Positions 42,880 to 54,624 of a DNA stretch of 64,000 nt are shown here, piece after piece. The translations under genes and the position numbers were made by a program. This DNA comes from Calamus simplicifolius (taxonomy: Eukaryota > Streptophyta > Magnoliopsida > Arecales > Arecaceae). Numbering within the stretch: the stretch's first letter is position 1; each line of letters begins with the position of its first letter. The notes under the pieces were generated by a model. It searched no databases and was not told the origin of the DNA. It saw only the letters and a list, made by a program, of their open reading frames with translations. The DNA lies in the NCBI GenBank assembly GCA_900491605.1, contig UESW01000084.1, positions 1 through 64,000 on the forward strand. The letters run 5' to 3'.

Positions 42880-43632
42880 AGGGGCAATCCGGCCGAATAC
42901 GCAGTCATTAGGGACTTAACCGACTTAGAGGCATCGTCGTGCCGGGACCAAGTGGTACTATATTAGCTACGGTGCTGGTGATCTTTTTGAGCGGCTTCAG
43001 GGGTTTGTTCACCGCCTGAGGGGCAACTCGACCGGGTACAAAGTTGTTAGGGTCTTAACCGACTCGGGGGCACTGCCGTGCCGGGGCCGAGTGGTGTCCC
43101 GTTAGCCACGATGCCGGTGAGCTCCTTTTGAACCACCTCAGGGGTTTGTGTGCCGCCTGAGGAGTGACTCGACCGGGTACAGAGCTGTTAGGGTCTTAAC
43201 CGACTCGGGGGCACCGCCGTGCCGGGGCCGAGTGGTGTTCCATTAGCCGCGATGCCGGTGAGCTCCTTTTGAACCGCCTCAGGGGTTTGTGTGCTGCCTG
43301 AGGGGCAACTCGACCAGGTACGAGCTGTTAGGGACTTAATCGACTCGGGGGCACCACTGTGCCAGGGCCGAGTGGTGTCCCATTAGCCGCGATGCCGGTG
43401 AGCTTCTTTTGAACTGCCTCAGGGGTTTGTGTGCTACCTAAGGGGCGACTTGATCGGGTATGGAGCTGTTAGGGTCTTAACCGACTCGGGGGCACCGCCG
43501 TGCCGGGGCCGAGTGGTATCACGTTAGCTGCGATGCTGGTGAGCTCCTTTTGAACCGCCTCAGGGGTTTGTGTGCCGCCTGAGGGGCGACTTGACCGGGT
43601 ATGGAGTTGTTAGGGTCTTAACCGACTCGGGG
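42880..43632. repeat. 141-bp tandem array in Tat interior, left part
   Basis: The landmark ggtcttaaccgactcgggg recurs with periods of about 141, 140, 141 and 141 bp (43052, 43192, 43332, 43473, 43614). The leftmost unit is degenerate. Each unit contains cctcagg and cctgagg as inverted arms around gggtttgtgtgccg. The array is cut at 43632 by Sirevirus 2 and resumes at 54625. Confidence 0.92.
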
Positions 43633-45396
43633 TGTTGAGAAATTTGGGAGATTGTAATTATTTAATTACCCCAACTTTATTGATTTTGATGATTTCAAAA
43701 GCCATGAGTATTTTAAAGGAAATGATGAGTTTATTAATAAAAAACCTTGAGCTTATTCAAAATGAAAGCAATGGACTCTCAATGTTTAAATTCACTGAGT
43801 TATGAATCAATTCGAAAAAGAAGTTTCAAGCTCTATATTTAAGATTTCAAAAAGGAATTTTTACATGTTATATTTCAATCAATGATTTCTTGAAACATGT
43901 CTTGAATTCATGCTTAATGTCATATTTATTGTATTCAAGTCAAAATATCATTTAAAATTATTCTGGGACGAATTTCAAAGTCAATCAGAAAAATTTCTGA
44001 TTTTTGATACGTTCCGGAGCCGACTCTAGAGTTTCAGAGTCGACTCCAGTAAGTAACAGAGATTTCTGATTTTCTCGAGTCGACCCTTGGATTTCAAGAG
44101 TCGACCCCTGACTCTGTGCGAGCCGACTCCTGGACTGTGCGAGCCGACTCCGCTCAAACAACAGAAAGCATGATTTTTGAGCGCTTCTCGAGTCGACTCC
44201 CCATTTTCTTCGAGTCGACCCCCGACTGTCGGGAGCCGACACTTTGGTTCTTTGCGAGTCGACCCTCTAACGTTTAAAATGTTTCTATTTTTAGTAATCG
44301 ACTTCGAGCCGACTCCCACAGTGCTCGAGTCGACTCCGCAAAATCTGGGCGCAATTTTTCACGATGACACGTCACTCCAACAGTAATATTTTCAAATAAC
44401 GGCTATATTTCTGTGTTTCTAACGGATATATTTTTGCAGAATCTATAAATAGAGGAGCTCTTTTCAAATCAAGAGGAAGAATAGAGAACAATAGAGTGGT
44501 GAAAAAGAGAAAAGAAAATCTTTCAAAAAGAGGGAAAAACAGAGCTTCATTGGAAAAATCATTTGAGTCAAGAAAAGAGATTCAAAAGGAGTGAAATCAA
44601 AGAGAGAGATTCGTGTGCTCCAGATCTACAATCTACAAAAGTTCAAGAGGAGATCCCAAAACAACCAAGAGCAAATCAAGATCTTCCAACCTAGAAGAAA
44701 AAGAAGAAAAGCTTCAACCAACATTCAAAAGCCCCAAAGCTAGGAGAATCTGGGCTGAGGCCTGATTCCACACTTCAAAGGAGTTGGAGAAGAGAAGCAA
44801 AGAAGCCAAGCCTGCATTCAAGCTTATTTAATCAGGCTTTTCTAAACCTAAGTTTTATTTTGATTATTCTGCTCAAGAGGAGCTGCTTGTATCTAAACTC
44901 TGATTTATTTTCTTGTGTACTGATTCAATCAGTGGATTGAATCAGTGGAGGTAGTTGTACCTCGTTGTAATCTTGGGATAGCTTACGTTTTGGGTTCGTT
45001 GTGATCCCGTTAAAAACAACGAGTTGGGTTTTGTGCTGGTGAGCCCGTGAAAAACCGGCTGGGTTCGTTGTGATCCCGGAAAAACAACAAGTTTGAGTTG
45101 TGAGCTTGTAAAACAACTCGGCTGTAATCTAGGGAGATTATAGTGTGGACCCAAGTGAATCTTGGGAGTGGACGTAGGTGCTGGTTGCACCGAACCACTA
45201 TAAAATCTTCTTGTGTTTGCCGTGCTCATTTGTCTCTCACTCTATCTCTCTTATATTTCTGTTTGTGCATTGCTTATAAGTTAATTTCTCTCACTTGCAC
45301 ATCTTGAGTTAATTTGTTTAAAACATTTCAAAAAGTCTTAAATTTTTAAGAACCCAATTCACCCCCCCCCCTCTTGGGTTGCCATCTGGGCCAACA
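43633..45396 (+). repeat. Sirevirus 2 5' LTR
   Basis: Begins TGTTGAGAAATTTGG and ends GGGCCAACA. TATAAAT at 44444-44450. A palindrome cluster lies upstream of the TATA box at 44014-44340. Ends in a C-run and ctcttgggttgcc, much like the Sirevirus 1 LTR end (ctcttgggttgc), showing distant relationship. Confidence 0.95.
44014..44340 (+). repeat. GAGTCGAC palindrome cluster in Sirevirus 2 LTR
   Basis: About fourteen copies of gagtcgac or gagccgac, several as full gagtcgactc palindromes, in 330 bp just upstream of the TATA box. The 3' LTR copy is at about 53243-53570. Confidence 0.88.
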
Positions 45397-45398
45397 AT

Positions 45399-45410
45399 TG
45401 GTATCAGAGC
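45399..45410 (+). other. Primer-binding site of Sirevirus 2
   Basis: TGGTATCAGAGC, complementary to the 3' end of initiator Met tRNA, two bases after the LTR. Confidence 0.92.
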
Positions 45411-45458
45411 AAGTGCTCATTTAGAATTTGATCTCACGATCAAGGGCTAAAGATCCTT

Positions 45459-47193
45459 ATGGCAACACAAAGTGGTTCATGTTTTGCTGAAGGTCATTCT
45501 ACGAATAGACCTCCTTTATTTAATGGAACCAACTATTCATATTGGAAAGCTAGAATGAGAATATTCATTCAAGCTTCTGACTATGAATTGTGGGGAGTAA
45601 TAATGAATGGACCTAGTACACCCACACACGTAGTTGATGGCACTATTGTTCCTAAGCCCGAAAGGGATTGGAATGATAATGATAGGAGAATGGCACAATT
45701 AAATGCTAAAGCCATTAACATTTTGTATTGTTCCTTAGATTCTAATGAATTCAACCGAATCTCAACATGTAATTCCGCAAAAGAAATTTGGGATAGGTTG
45801 GAAATAACACATGAAGGAACAAACCAAGTAAAAGAATCAAAGATAAATATTTTGGTTCATAAATATGAATTATTTACCATGGAACAAAATGAAACCATCA
45901 CATGCATGTTCACTAGATTCACTGATATTGTGAATGGTTTGAAAAGTCTTGGAAAAGTATATACTAACTCTGAGCTTGTTCGCAAAATTCTTAGGTCACT
46001 TCCAAGGACTTGGGAAGCCAAGGTGACAGCCATACAAGAAGCCAAAGATCTGAACATCCTACCATTGGAAGAGCTTCTTGGTTCGCTAATGACTCATGAG
46101 CTTCAAGTTAAACAACATGTCAATGAGGATGAGTCAAGAAAGAAGAAGACCATCGCCCTCAAGGCTGCAAAAGTTGAAGATAGCAGCAGCGATGATGAAG
46201 AGGATGATGATGATGAGACAGCCCTCCTTGCAAGGAAATTCAAGAAGTTTATGCAAAGAAGGAGGCCCTTCCACAAGAAGAGATTTGTATCAAAAATGGA
46301 AGGAGAAAAAGAAAAGGATAAGAAAAGGAAAAGGACAAGGACAAAGAGAAAGAGCCCTTAGTATGTTATGAATGTAAAAAGCCAGGGCATTTTAGATATG
46401 ACTGTCCTTTACTTAAGAAGGCCTATAAGAAAAAGAAAAAGGCCTACATGGCAACTTGGACTGACAGTGAAGAGTCTTCTTCCGAAGAAGAAGAACAAAA
46501 AGAAGTTGCAAATGTTTGCTTCATGGCGGACGACAACGAAGAGGTAAGTACCGAAACCCCCGATGATGAATTTACTTTTGATGAAATGTTTGAAGCATTT
46601 AATGAATTGATGATTGATTTCAAGGCTTTGAAAAAGAAACACAAATCTTTGAAAACTGAAAACTTAAATTTAATTAATGAGAAAATGAGTTAAATCTTGT
46701 AGTTAAAGATTTAAAAGATAAAAAGGAAACACTTTTTAATGAAAAGAATGATTTTGCTCATAAGATTGATTTGATTAAATCTGAGAATGAAAATCTAATT
46801 AAAGAGAAAGAATCAATCTCTAATGAAAATGATTTTCTAAAGAAAGATGTTAAAAAGTATAAAGACATTGTTGAGAAATTTACTCTAAGCTCAACTAAAC
46901 TAAATATGATTTTAGATAGTCAAAAAGCAGTTTTTGACAAAGCAGGTTTAGGGTATAACATATTTAGAAAACAAAAATCATTGAAAAATATTTTTGTAAA
47001 AGCTAACCAAAGTAATATTACTTGTTTTAAATGTAATCAAAAAGGACATAAATCTTTTGAGTGCAAAACAATAAGTAATAATGAAAAATTAAACACTAAA
47101 GGAAAGAAAATTTGGGTTCCGAAAGGAACAATTTTTATTGCTACTAACCATGAAGGACCCAAGAAAGCTTGGGTACCTAAACATAAAGTTTAA
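45459..47193 (+). pseudogene. gag of Sirevirus 2
   Basis: Starts MATQSGSCFAEGHSTNRPPL at 45459 with the copia-type gag (UBN2) pattern: NGTNYSYWKARMRIFIQ, GTNQVKESKINILVHKYELF, LGKVYTNSELVRKILRSLPR. The frame is open for 300 codons to a one-base shift in an A/G-rich run near 46330-46360. A CCHC knuckle (CYECKKPGHFRYDC) follows in the next frame, then an acidic region, a second shift near 46690, a Lys/Glu-rich coiled coil and a second knuckle (CFKCNQKGHKSFEC). The segment ends AWVPKHKV with TAA at 47191-47193. Confidence 0.88.
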
Positions 47194-47196
47194 ATT

Positions 47197-50100
47197 ATGT
47201 TGCAGGAATGTCTTGTAGCCAAAAGATCAAAGAAAAAGTGGTACCTTGATAGTGGCTGCTCAAGACATATGACGGGTGACAAAGATGAATTCATCACCCT
47301 GGAAGAAAAGAAAGGTGGAGTTGTTACGTTTGGCGATAATGGTAAAGGTCAAATTATGGGCCTTGGTAAAGTTCGTATAACTCCATCTACATTTATTGAT
47401 AATGTACTTTATGTTGATGGTTTGAAGCATAATCTAATTAGTATAAGCCAATTATGTGATAAAAACTTTAATGTTTCATTTAAATCTTCAATATGCACTG
47501 TAACTAATTCTATTGATAATAGCATTGTATTTACTGGTTATAGACATGGCAATGTTTACTTGGTTGATCTAGAAAAATTATCTTTGAGTGATCATTGCTT
47601 GATTGCTGACAATGCTAATATAAATGAAATTAGTTGGTTGTGGCATCGTAGATTAGGTCATGCAAGCACACACCTTATTTCAAAATTAATTAAAATGGAT
47701 TTAGTTAAAGGCTTACCTAAACTAGTTTTTGAAAACAACAAAATATGTGATGCATGTCAATTTGGAAAACAAACTAGAAGTTCTTTCAAATCTAAAAATG
47801 TTGTTTCAACTTCTAGGCCATTAGAGCTACTTCACATGGACCTTTTTGGACCAACTAGAACCACAAGTCTAGGAGGAAAGAAATATGGTCTAGTGATTGT
47901 AGATGATTATTCTAGATATACTTGGGTACTGTTTTTAGCTCACAAAGATGAGACTTTCTCGATATTCCTGAAATTCTTCAAGAAAGTCACAAATGAGAAA
48001 AACACTACCATAGTATCTCTAAGAAGTGATCATGGAACTGAATTTGAAAATCACTTATTTGAAAGTTTCTGCACTGAAAATGGTATTAATCATAATTTTT
48101 CAGCCCCTAGGACTCCACAGCAAAATGGTGTAGTTGAAAGGAAAAATAGGACTCTAGAAGACATGGCCCGTACCATGCTATGTGAAAGTAACTACCAAAT
48201 ACTTTTGGGCGGAAGCTATTAACACAGCATGCTACATCTTAAATCGAGCCCTAATAAGACCAATCTTAAAGAAAACACCTTATGAATTATGGAATGAAAG
48301 AAAACCCAATATAAAATACTTTCATGCATTTGGATGTAAATGTTTTATTCATAATAATGGTAAAAACAATTTAGGAAAATTTGATGCTAAATCTGATGAA
48401 GGAATCTTTTTAGGATATTCAACAACTAGTAAAGCTTATAGAGTATTTAACAAGAAAACCTTAGTAGTTGAAGAATCCATTCATATAGTTTTCGATGAGT
48501 CTTTAGCATCTAGTTCTGAAAAGCTTGATGATGAGGAAGATACAAACATAATTGAAAAAGATCTTGAAAAACTTAATATTGAAGTATCTTCAGATCATGA
48601 GCAAGAAGCTAAAGATGATGATTCACATAAGGACGATGATGTCAATATTGATCATAATGATATAGATCTTCCAAGAGACTGGAGATATGCTCATAGTCAT
48701 CCCAAGGAATTGATTATAGGTGATCCATCTCAAGGAATAAGAACTAGATCATATATGAGAAATATTAGTAATCATCTTGCATTTGTATCACAAATTGAAC
48801 CTAAAACTATTGAAGAAGCTGAAAAAGATAATAATTGGATGTTAGCAATGCAAGAAGAATTAAATCAATTTACAAGAAATAATGTATGGACTTTAGTTGA
48901 AAGACCTAAAAATCATTCAGTATAGGATCAAAATGGATATATAGAAATAAACTAGATGAAAATGGCATAGTAATTAGAAACAAAGCTAGATTAGTTGCAA
49001 AAGGATATAATCAAGAGAAGGTATTGATTTTGATGAAACCTTTGCACCAGTAGCTAGATTAGAAGCCATTAGACTTTTACTTGCATTTGCATGTCATATG
49101 AATTTTAACTTATTTCAAATGGATGTTAAAAGCGCATTTTTAAATGGTTTTATAAATGAAGAAGTTTATGTTGAACAACCACCAGGTTTTGAAGATCACG
49201 AATTTTCAAATCACGTCTTTAAATTGCACAAAGCTTTATATGGTTTGAAACAAGCACCTAGAGCTTGGTATGATAGGCTAAGTAAATTTTTAATTGAAAA
49301 TGATTTCACAAGAGGAAATGTAGATAAAACATTATTTTTGAAAAGAAAAAGTAAAGATTTACTTGTAGTACAAATATACGTTGATGACATTATTTTTGGT
49401 GCTACTACAATATTCTATGTCAAGATTTTGCCAAGTTAATGCAGGGCGAATTTGAAATGAGCATGATGGGAGAACTCAACTTCTTCCTTGGACTCCAAAT
49501 CAAACAAAGCAAAGAGGGAATCTTCATCAACCAAACAAAATACACAAGAGAAATCCTAAAGAAGTTTGGTATGGAATCAATGAAACCCCTTGGAACACCA
49601 ATGAGTCCTTCATGCAAGCTGGACAAAGATGAAGAAGGTAAGAAGGTTGATCAGAAAGTATTATCGAGGTATTATCGGATCCCTTCTTTATTTAACCGCA
49701 AGTAGACCAGATATTATGTTTTCTGTATGTTTATGTGCTAGATTTCAATCAGAACCTAAAGAATCACACTTAATAGCTGTTAAAAGAATACTAAGATATG
49801 TAAGTGGAACAAAAAATGTAGGTTTATGGTATTCTAGAGACTCCACATTAAATCTAATTGCATACTCAGATTCTGATTATGCCGGATGTAAATTAGATAG
49901 AAAAAGCACAAGTGGTGCATGCCAATTCTTAGGAAGTAACTTAATCTCATGGTTTAGCAAAAAGCAAAATTCAGTTGCATTATCAACTACTGAAGCTGAA
50001 TATGTAGCGGCTGGAAGTTGCTGTGCGCAAATCCTATGGATTAAGCGACAACTTGAAGACTATGGTATCACACTTAATAAGACACCCATAAAATGTGATA

Positions 50101-50324
50101 ATACAAGCGCAATCAATTTAACTAAAAATCCAATTCAACATTCAAGGACAAAACACATAGAAATTAGATATCACTTTATAAGAGAACATGTAACTAATGA
50201 AGAAATTTGTCTTGAATATGTTAACACTGAAGAACAATTAGCTGATATTTTTACAAAACCTTTAAGCGAAGAAAGATTTTGTTATCTTAGAGGAGAATTA
50301 GGGATTTGTGATCCTTTGGAATAG
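47197..50324 (+). pseudogene. pol of Sirevirus 2: protease, integrase, RT, RNase H
   Basis: The ATG at 47197 lies four bases after the gag stop. The protease motif WYLDSGCSRHMTG comes next, then a His-Cys region (HRRLGHASTHL, CDACQFGKQTR) and the integrase core with LLHMDLFGPTRT, RSDHGTEF and PQQNGVVERKNR. Frameshifts near 48190, 48920, 49015, 49410 and 49650 break the rest. RT has QMDVKSAFLNGF, ALYGLKQAPRAWYDRL and YVDD (49380). RNase H has SDSDYAGCKLDRKSTSGACQ and STTEAEYVA and ends GICDPLE at the stop 50322-50324. Catalytic motifs survive, only the frame is broken. Confidence 0.92.
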
Positions 50325-50510
50325 ATTTTGAAACCCCTAAGGAAATGTATCTAGAGTTCTTTCAATTTCTCAAAATCTTAAGGAAATTTTATCTAGAACT
50401 CATATCAATTTGATCTCTCAAAATCCATGATTTTTAATCACACTCAAAGATCAAATTCCGGACTCATTTCAGATTCTCTGAATCTTTATTTTTTTTCTCT
50501 GAAATGGTCT

Positions 50511-50702
50511 CGGAGCCGACTCGGACAGTATCGGAGTCGACCCCTGTTTCTGTTGAAACTCGGGAGCCGACCCCCGCTCTGCGCGAGTCGACTCGATTTC
50601 GGGTCCGTGCTCTGTGACTACTCGGGAGCCGACTCCACGCTTTGCGCGAGTCGACTCGACGTGGTCCCAGTTTGATTATCTAGGGCACGAGTCGACCCCA
50701 CG
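50511..50702 (+). promoter_or_regulatory. GAGTCGAC palindrome cluster upstream of the extra ORF in Sirevirus 2
   Basis: Eight copies of gagtcgac or gagccgac within 192 bp, in the 477-bp spacer between the pol stop and the extra ORF ATG. The motif is the one that fills the LTR of this element, outside the LTR. A pyrimidine-rich leader follows (50703-50801). No TATA box is evident. Confidence 0.6.
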
Positions 50703-50801
50703 GACATTTCAATCATTTCTAATCATTCCAAACTCTTTCCAAAGCTTTCTCAAACCTTCCAAAACTCCAAAAACCTCTGATTATTCACTCCATCTAGATC
50801 T

Positions 50802-52200
50802 ATGGCACCTAAAACTCGTGGAGCTAGCAGTAGTGGCGCCGGATTGAAGAGGAAACGGACCGTTCGACGACCCGTCGCGAGCCGTCTCCAGATTCGTCCT
50901 CTACCCCTTCTCCGAGTGGTTCTCCTGTTCCAGCTACCACTCTTCAGGTAGATCACCTTGCCAGTAGAGTTATTACAACCGGTAGAAAAGTTGATTTTGA
51001 GTTATTTGAGAATGAAGGTTTTATAATAGGTAGACAGTTGATTGAGATGGGACTTGAGAAAATGTGTTCACTGGATTGTCCCACGTATCCTGCACTAGTT
51101 AAGGAGTTTTACAAAAATTTGACTAGAGGTGATGATGGTTTAGTGAGCGTAGTGAGAGGCATTGGACTGAATATCACTGCCACTATTCTATCTAGACTGT
51201 TAAATTTACCCCTGTCTGGACCATCCACTATGCCCCAGAGGATAGATCACCTGCCCTCACAAGATTATTGAACAGAAATTTTGAGGGTTTTGAAGAAGTT
51301 TTTGCAAACCAATTGCCTTTGGAGCTGAGGTTACTTCACAACATCTGCAGTAGAATTTTGTTCCCAAGACTGGCAGATTCGATTATGTATCTGAGAGAGA
51401 CATTTTTATTATGGATGCCGTAGTTTCTGGGAAGCCTATTAATTTGCCTCGGATGATCATTTGGTACATTGCTGATTGTGGAGGGAAGAAGAAGTCAAGT
51501 TTGCCCTATGGCATGGTTCTAACGAAGTTATTTCAAAGCCAAGGGATTACATTTGGTGATAGTGAGCCGAAAAGGAATTAAGGCATACTGATTATTACTC
51601 TTTGGCTACTATTCATCGAATGGGTTTTGTTAAGAGGAATGGAGATGGGAGAGGAAGAATATTGCAGAGGACAGAGCTATGGATGCTGAGGCCCCCAGAC
51701 CATCTGTGAGACATTCTTCACCTGAGCCTCCTCAGAGCTCTTCTGTTCCAGATTCTGTTCCAGCCCCTGCTCCTGCTCCAGCTCAGACATCTACTTTATC
51801 ATCTGTTAGCTTTTCTGATGTTCAGTTAGATCAGCTTAGATCCTTATTCAAATCTGAGATTAGTGAGCATGAAAATAGATTGAAAAATGAATTTGATGAA
51901 AAGTTTATGAATTTGAAAGAAGCTTTGTATTCACTTAGTGATCGGGTTGCATCTATTGAATCTACTCTTAGTTCATCCACCAGCTCCTTAAGTGAAGACT
52001 TGAAGAATATTTTTGGAGAGCTTAAGGATATCTGTGGTGACTCAGAGACCTATTCCCAGTGCAACGCCGAGCTTCAGGATAAGATTTTGACTGCTTGTAC
52101 TTTTGTAGATAATAAGCTTAAAGATTATGTTAAACTACAATGTGAAGGAATGAAGCAGATAGTTGATCATTTGAATAGGATTACAAGAAGAAACTTTTGA
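50802..52200 (+). pseudogene. Extra ORF after pol in Sirevirus 2
   Basis: Starts MAPKTRGASSSGAGLKRKRT at 50802, as the Sirevirus 1 ORF starts MAPKK. Shifts near 50850-50940, 51250 and 51580 break it. Middle blocks match Sirevirus 1 by eye: GRKVDFELFENEGFIIGRQL, YPALVKEFYKNL, then in the next frame RDIFIMDAVVSGKPINLP and SLPYGMVLTKLF. The last part (51679-52200) is open for 173 codons, with a Pro/Ser-rich linker and a predicted coiled coil (EHENRLKNEFDEKFMNLKEA). No membrane helix or signal peptide. Product function unknown. Confidence 0.75.
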
Positions 52201-52489
52201 TATTTTTAATGTAATCTCATTTCAATGTACTGAGTAATCTCATTTTGATGTAATGAAGTCAAGTTTACTTTCAATGTAATGAGTATGTTTACATTTTCAT
52301 GTAATATCATTTTGAAGTAATGAGAAAGTTTGATGCATTACTTATGTACATTTCAATTGTAAGTATCTTTGAATATCTTGAATGATTATCCTCAATTGAT
52401 AATTTGAATGGTAAAAGATAAAGAATGATATTGATATAAGCAGTTAATCGATTTAATATATGAGCTTCCTAACCTTTTTGTTGATTACA

Positions 52490-52860
52490 AAAAAGGGGAG
52501 AGATTTTATTTAATCGTATATGCTTCAATTAAATATATGCTTTCAATATACTTTCAATGCAATCAAATTTTAAATTTGAAAGAGGGAGAGATAATTTGAA
52601 TATTAAAGGAGGAGAGTTAACTTAAAGGGAGAGATAATTTGGTTATCATTATGCTTAAAATTTGAAAAGGAAAAAATTATTTGCTTGAACTTAAAAATTG
52701 AAAATTTTGAATGAATTATAAAATTGAGTTTCATAGGGGGAGCTACCTCATTTAGGGGGAGCCTCTCAATGAACATAAAAATTGATTTTGGTATCGAAAA
52801 ATTTTTCAATACAAACATGCATATACTCAATGTTTTTGTCATCATCAAAAAGGGGGAGAT
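52490..52860 (+). other. Multiple polypurine tracts of Sirevirus 2
   Basis: Purine runs at about 52491 (aaaaaaggggagaga), 52580 (gaaagagggagaga), 52607, 52625 (aaagggagaga), 52735 (aggggg), 52755 (agggggag) and finally 52848-52859 (aaaagggggaga) touching the 3' LTR. Confidence 0.85.
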
Positions 52861-54624
52861 TGTTGAGAAATTTGGGAGATTGTAATTATTTAATTACCCC
52901 AACTTTATTGATTTTGATGATTTCCAAAAGCCATGAGTATTTTAAAGGAAATAATGAGTTTATTAATCAAAAACCTTGAGCTTATTCAAAATGAAAGCAA
53001 TGGACTCTCAATGTTTAAATTCACTGAGTTTTGAATCAATTTGAAAAAGAAGTTTCAAGCTCTATATTTAAGATTTCAAAAAGGAATTTTTACATGTTAT
53101 ATTTCAATCAATGATTTCTTGAAACATGTCTTGAATTCATGCTTAATGTCATATTTATTGTATTCAAGTCAAAATATCATTTAAAATTATTCTGGGACGA
53201 ATTTCAAAGTCAATCAGAAAAATTTCTGATTTTTGATACGTTCCGGAGCCGACTCTAGAGTTTCAGAGTCGACTCCAGTAAGTAACAGAGATTTCTGATT
53301 TTCTCGAGTCGACCCTTGGATTTCAAGAGTCGACCCCTGACTCTGTGCGAGCCGACTCCTGGACTGTGCGAGCCGACTCCGCTCAAACAACAGAAAGCAT
53401 GATTTTTGAGCGCTTCTCGAGTCGACTCCCCATTTTCTTCGAGTCGACCCCCGACTGTCGGGAGCCGACACTTTGGTTCTTCGCGAGTCGACCCTCTAAC
53501 GTTTAAAATGTTTCTATTTTTAGTAATCGACTTCGAGCCGACTCCCACAGTGCTCGAGTCGACTCCGCAAAATCTGGGCGCAATTTTTCACGATGACACG
53601 TCAGCTCCAACGGTAATATTTTCAAATAACGGCTATATTTCTGTGTTTCTAACGGATATATTTTTGCAGAATCTATAAATAGAGGAGCTCTTTTCAAATC
53701 AAGAGGAAGAATAGAGAACAATAGAGTGGTGAAAAAGAGAAAAGAAAATCTTTCAAAAAGAGGGAAAAACAGAGCTTCATTGGAAAAATCATTTGAGTCA
53801 AGAAAAGAGATTCAAAAGGAGTGAAATCAAAGAGAGAGATTCGTGTGCTCCAGATCTACAATCTACAAAAGTTCAAGAGGAGATCCCAAAACAACCAAGA
53901 GCAAATCAAGATCTTCCAACCTAGAAGAAAAAGAAGAAAAGCTTCAACCAACATTCAAAAGCCCCAAAGCTAGGAGAATCTGGGCTGAGGCCTGATTCCA
54001 CACTTCAAAGGAGTTGGAGAAGAGAAGCAAAGAAGCCAAGCCTGCATTCAAGCTTATTTAATCAGGCTTTTCTAAACCTAAGTTTTATTTTGATTATTCT
54101 GCTCAAGAGGAGCTGCTTGTATCTAAACTCTGATTTATTTTCTTGTGTACTGATTCAATCAGTGGATTGAATCAGTGGAGGTAGTTGTACCTCGTTGTAA
54201 TCTTGGGATAGCTTACGTTTTGGGTTCGTTGTGATCCCGTTAAAAACAACGAGTTGGGTTTTGTGCTGGTGAGCCCGTGAAAAACCGGCTGGGTTCGTTG
54301 TGATCCCGGAAAAACAACAAGTTTGAGTTGTGAGCTTGTAAAACAACTCGGCTGTAATCTAGGGAGATTATAGTGTGGACCCAAGTGAATCTTGGGAGTG
54401 GACGTAGGTGCTGGTTGCACCGAACCACTATAAAATCTTCTTGTGTTTGCCGTGCTCATTTGTCTCTCACTCTATCTCTCTTATATTTCTGTTTGTGCAT
54501 TGCTTATAAGTTAATTTCACTCACTTGCACATCTTGAGTTAATTTGTTTAAAACATTTCAAAAAGTCTTAAATTTTTAAGAACCCAATTCACCCCCCCCT
54601 CTTGGGTTGCCATCTGGGCCAACA
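52861..54624 (+). repeat. Sirevirus 2 3' LTR
   Basis: Near-identical to 43633-45396; TATAAAT at 53674-53680; palindrome cluster at about 53243-53570. The main differences are one extra base at about 52934, one at about 53603, and a shorter C-run before the end. Confidence 0.95.

Noticed and set aside
43985..44386. Short frames repeated in both Sirevirus 2 LTRs
   Set aside because: Lie in the palindrome cluster of the LTR and encode only the motif repeats.
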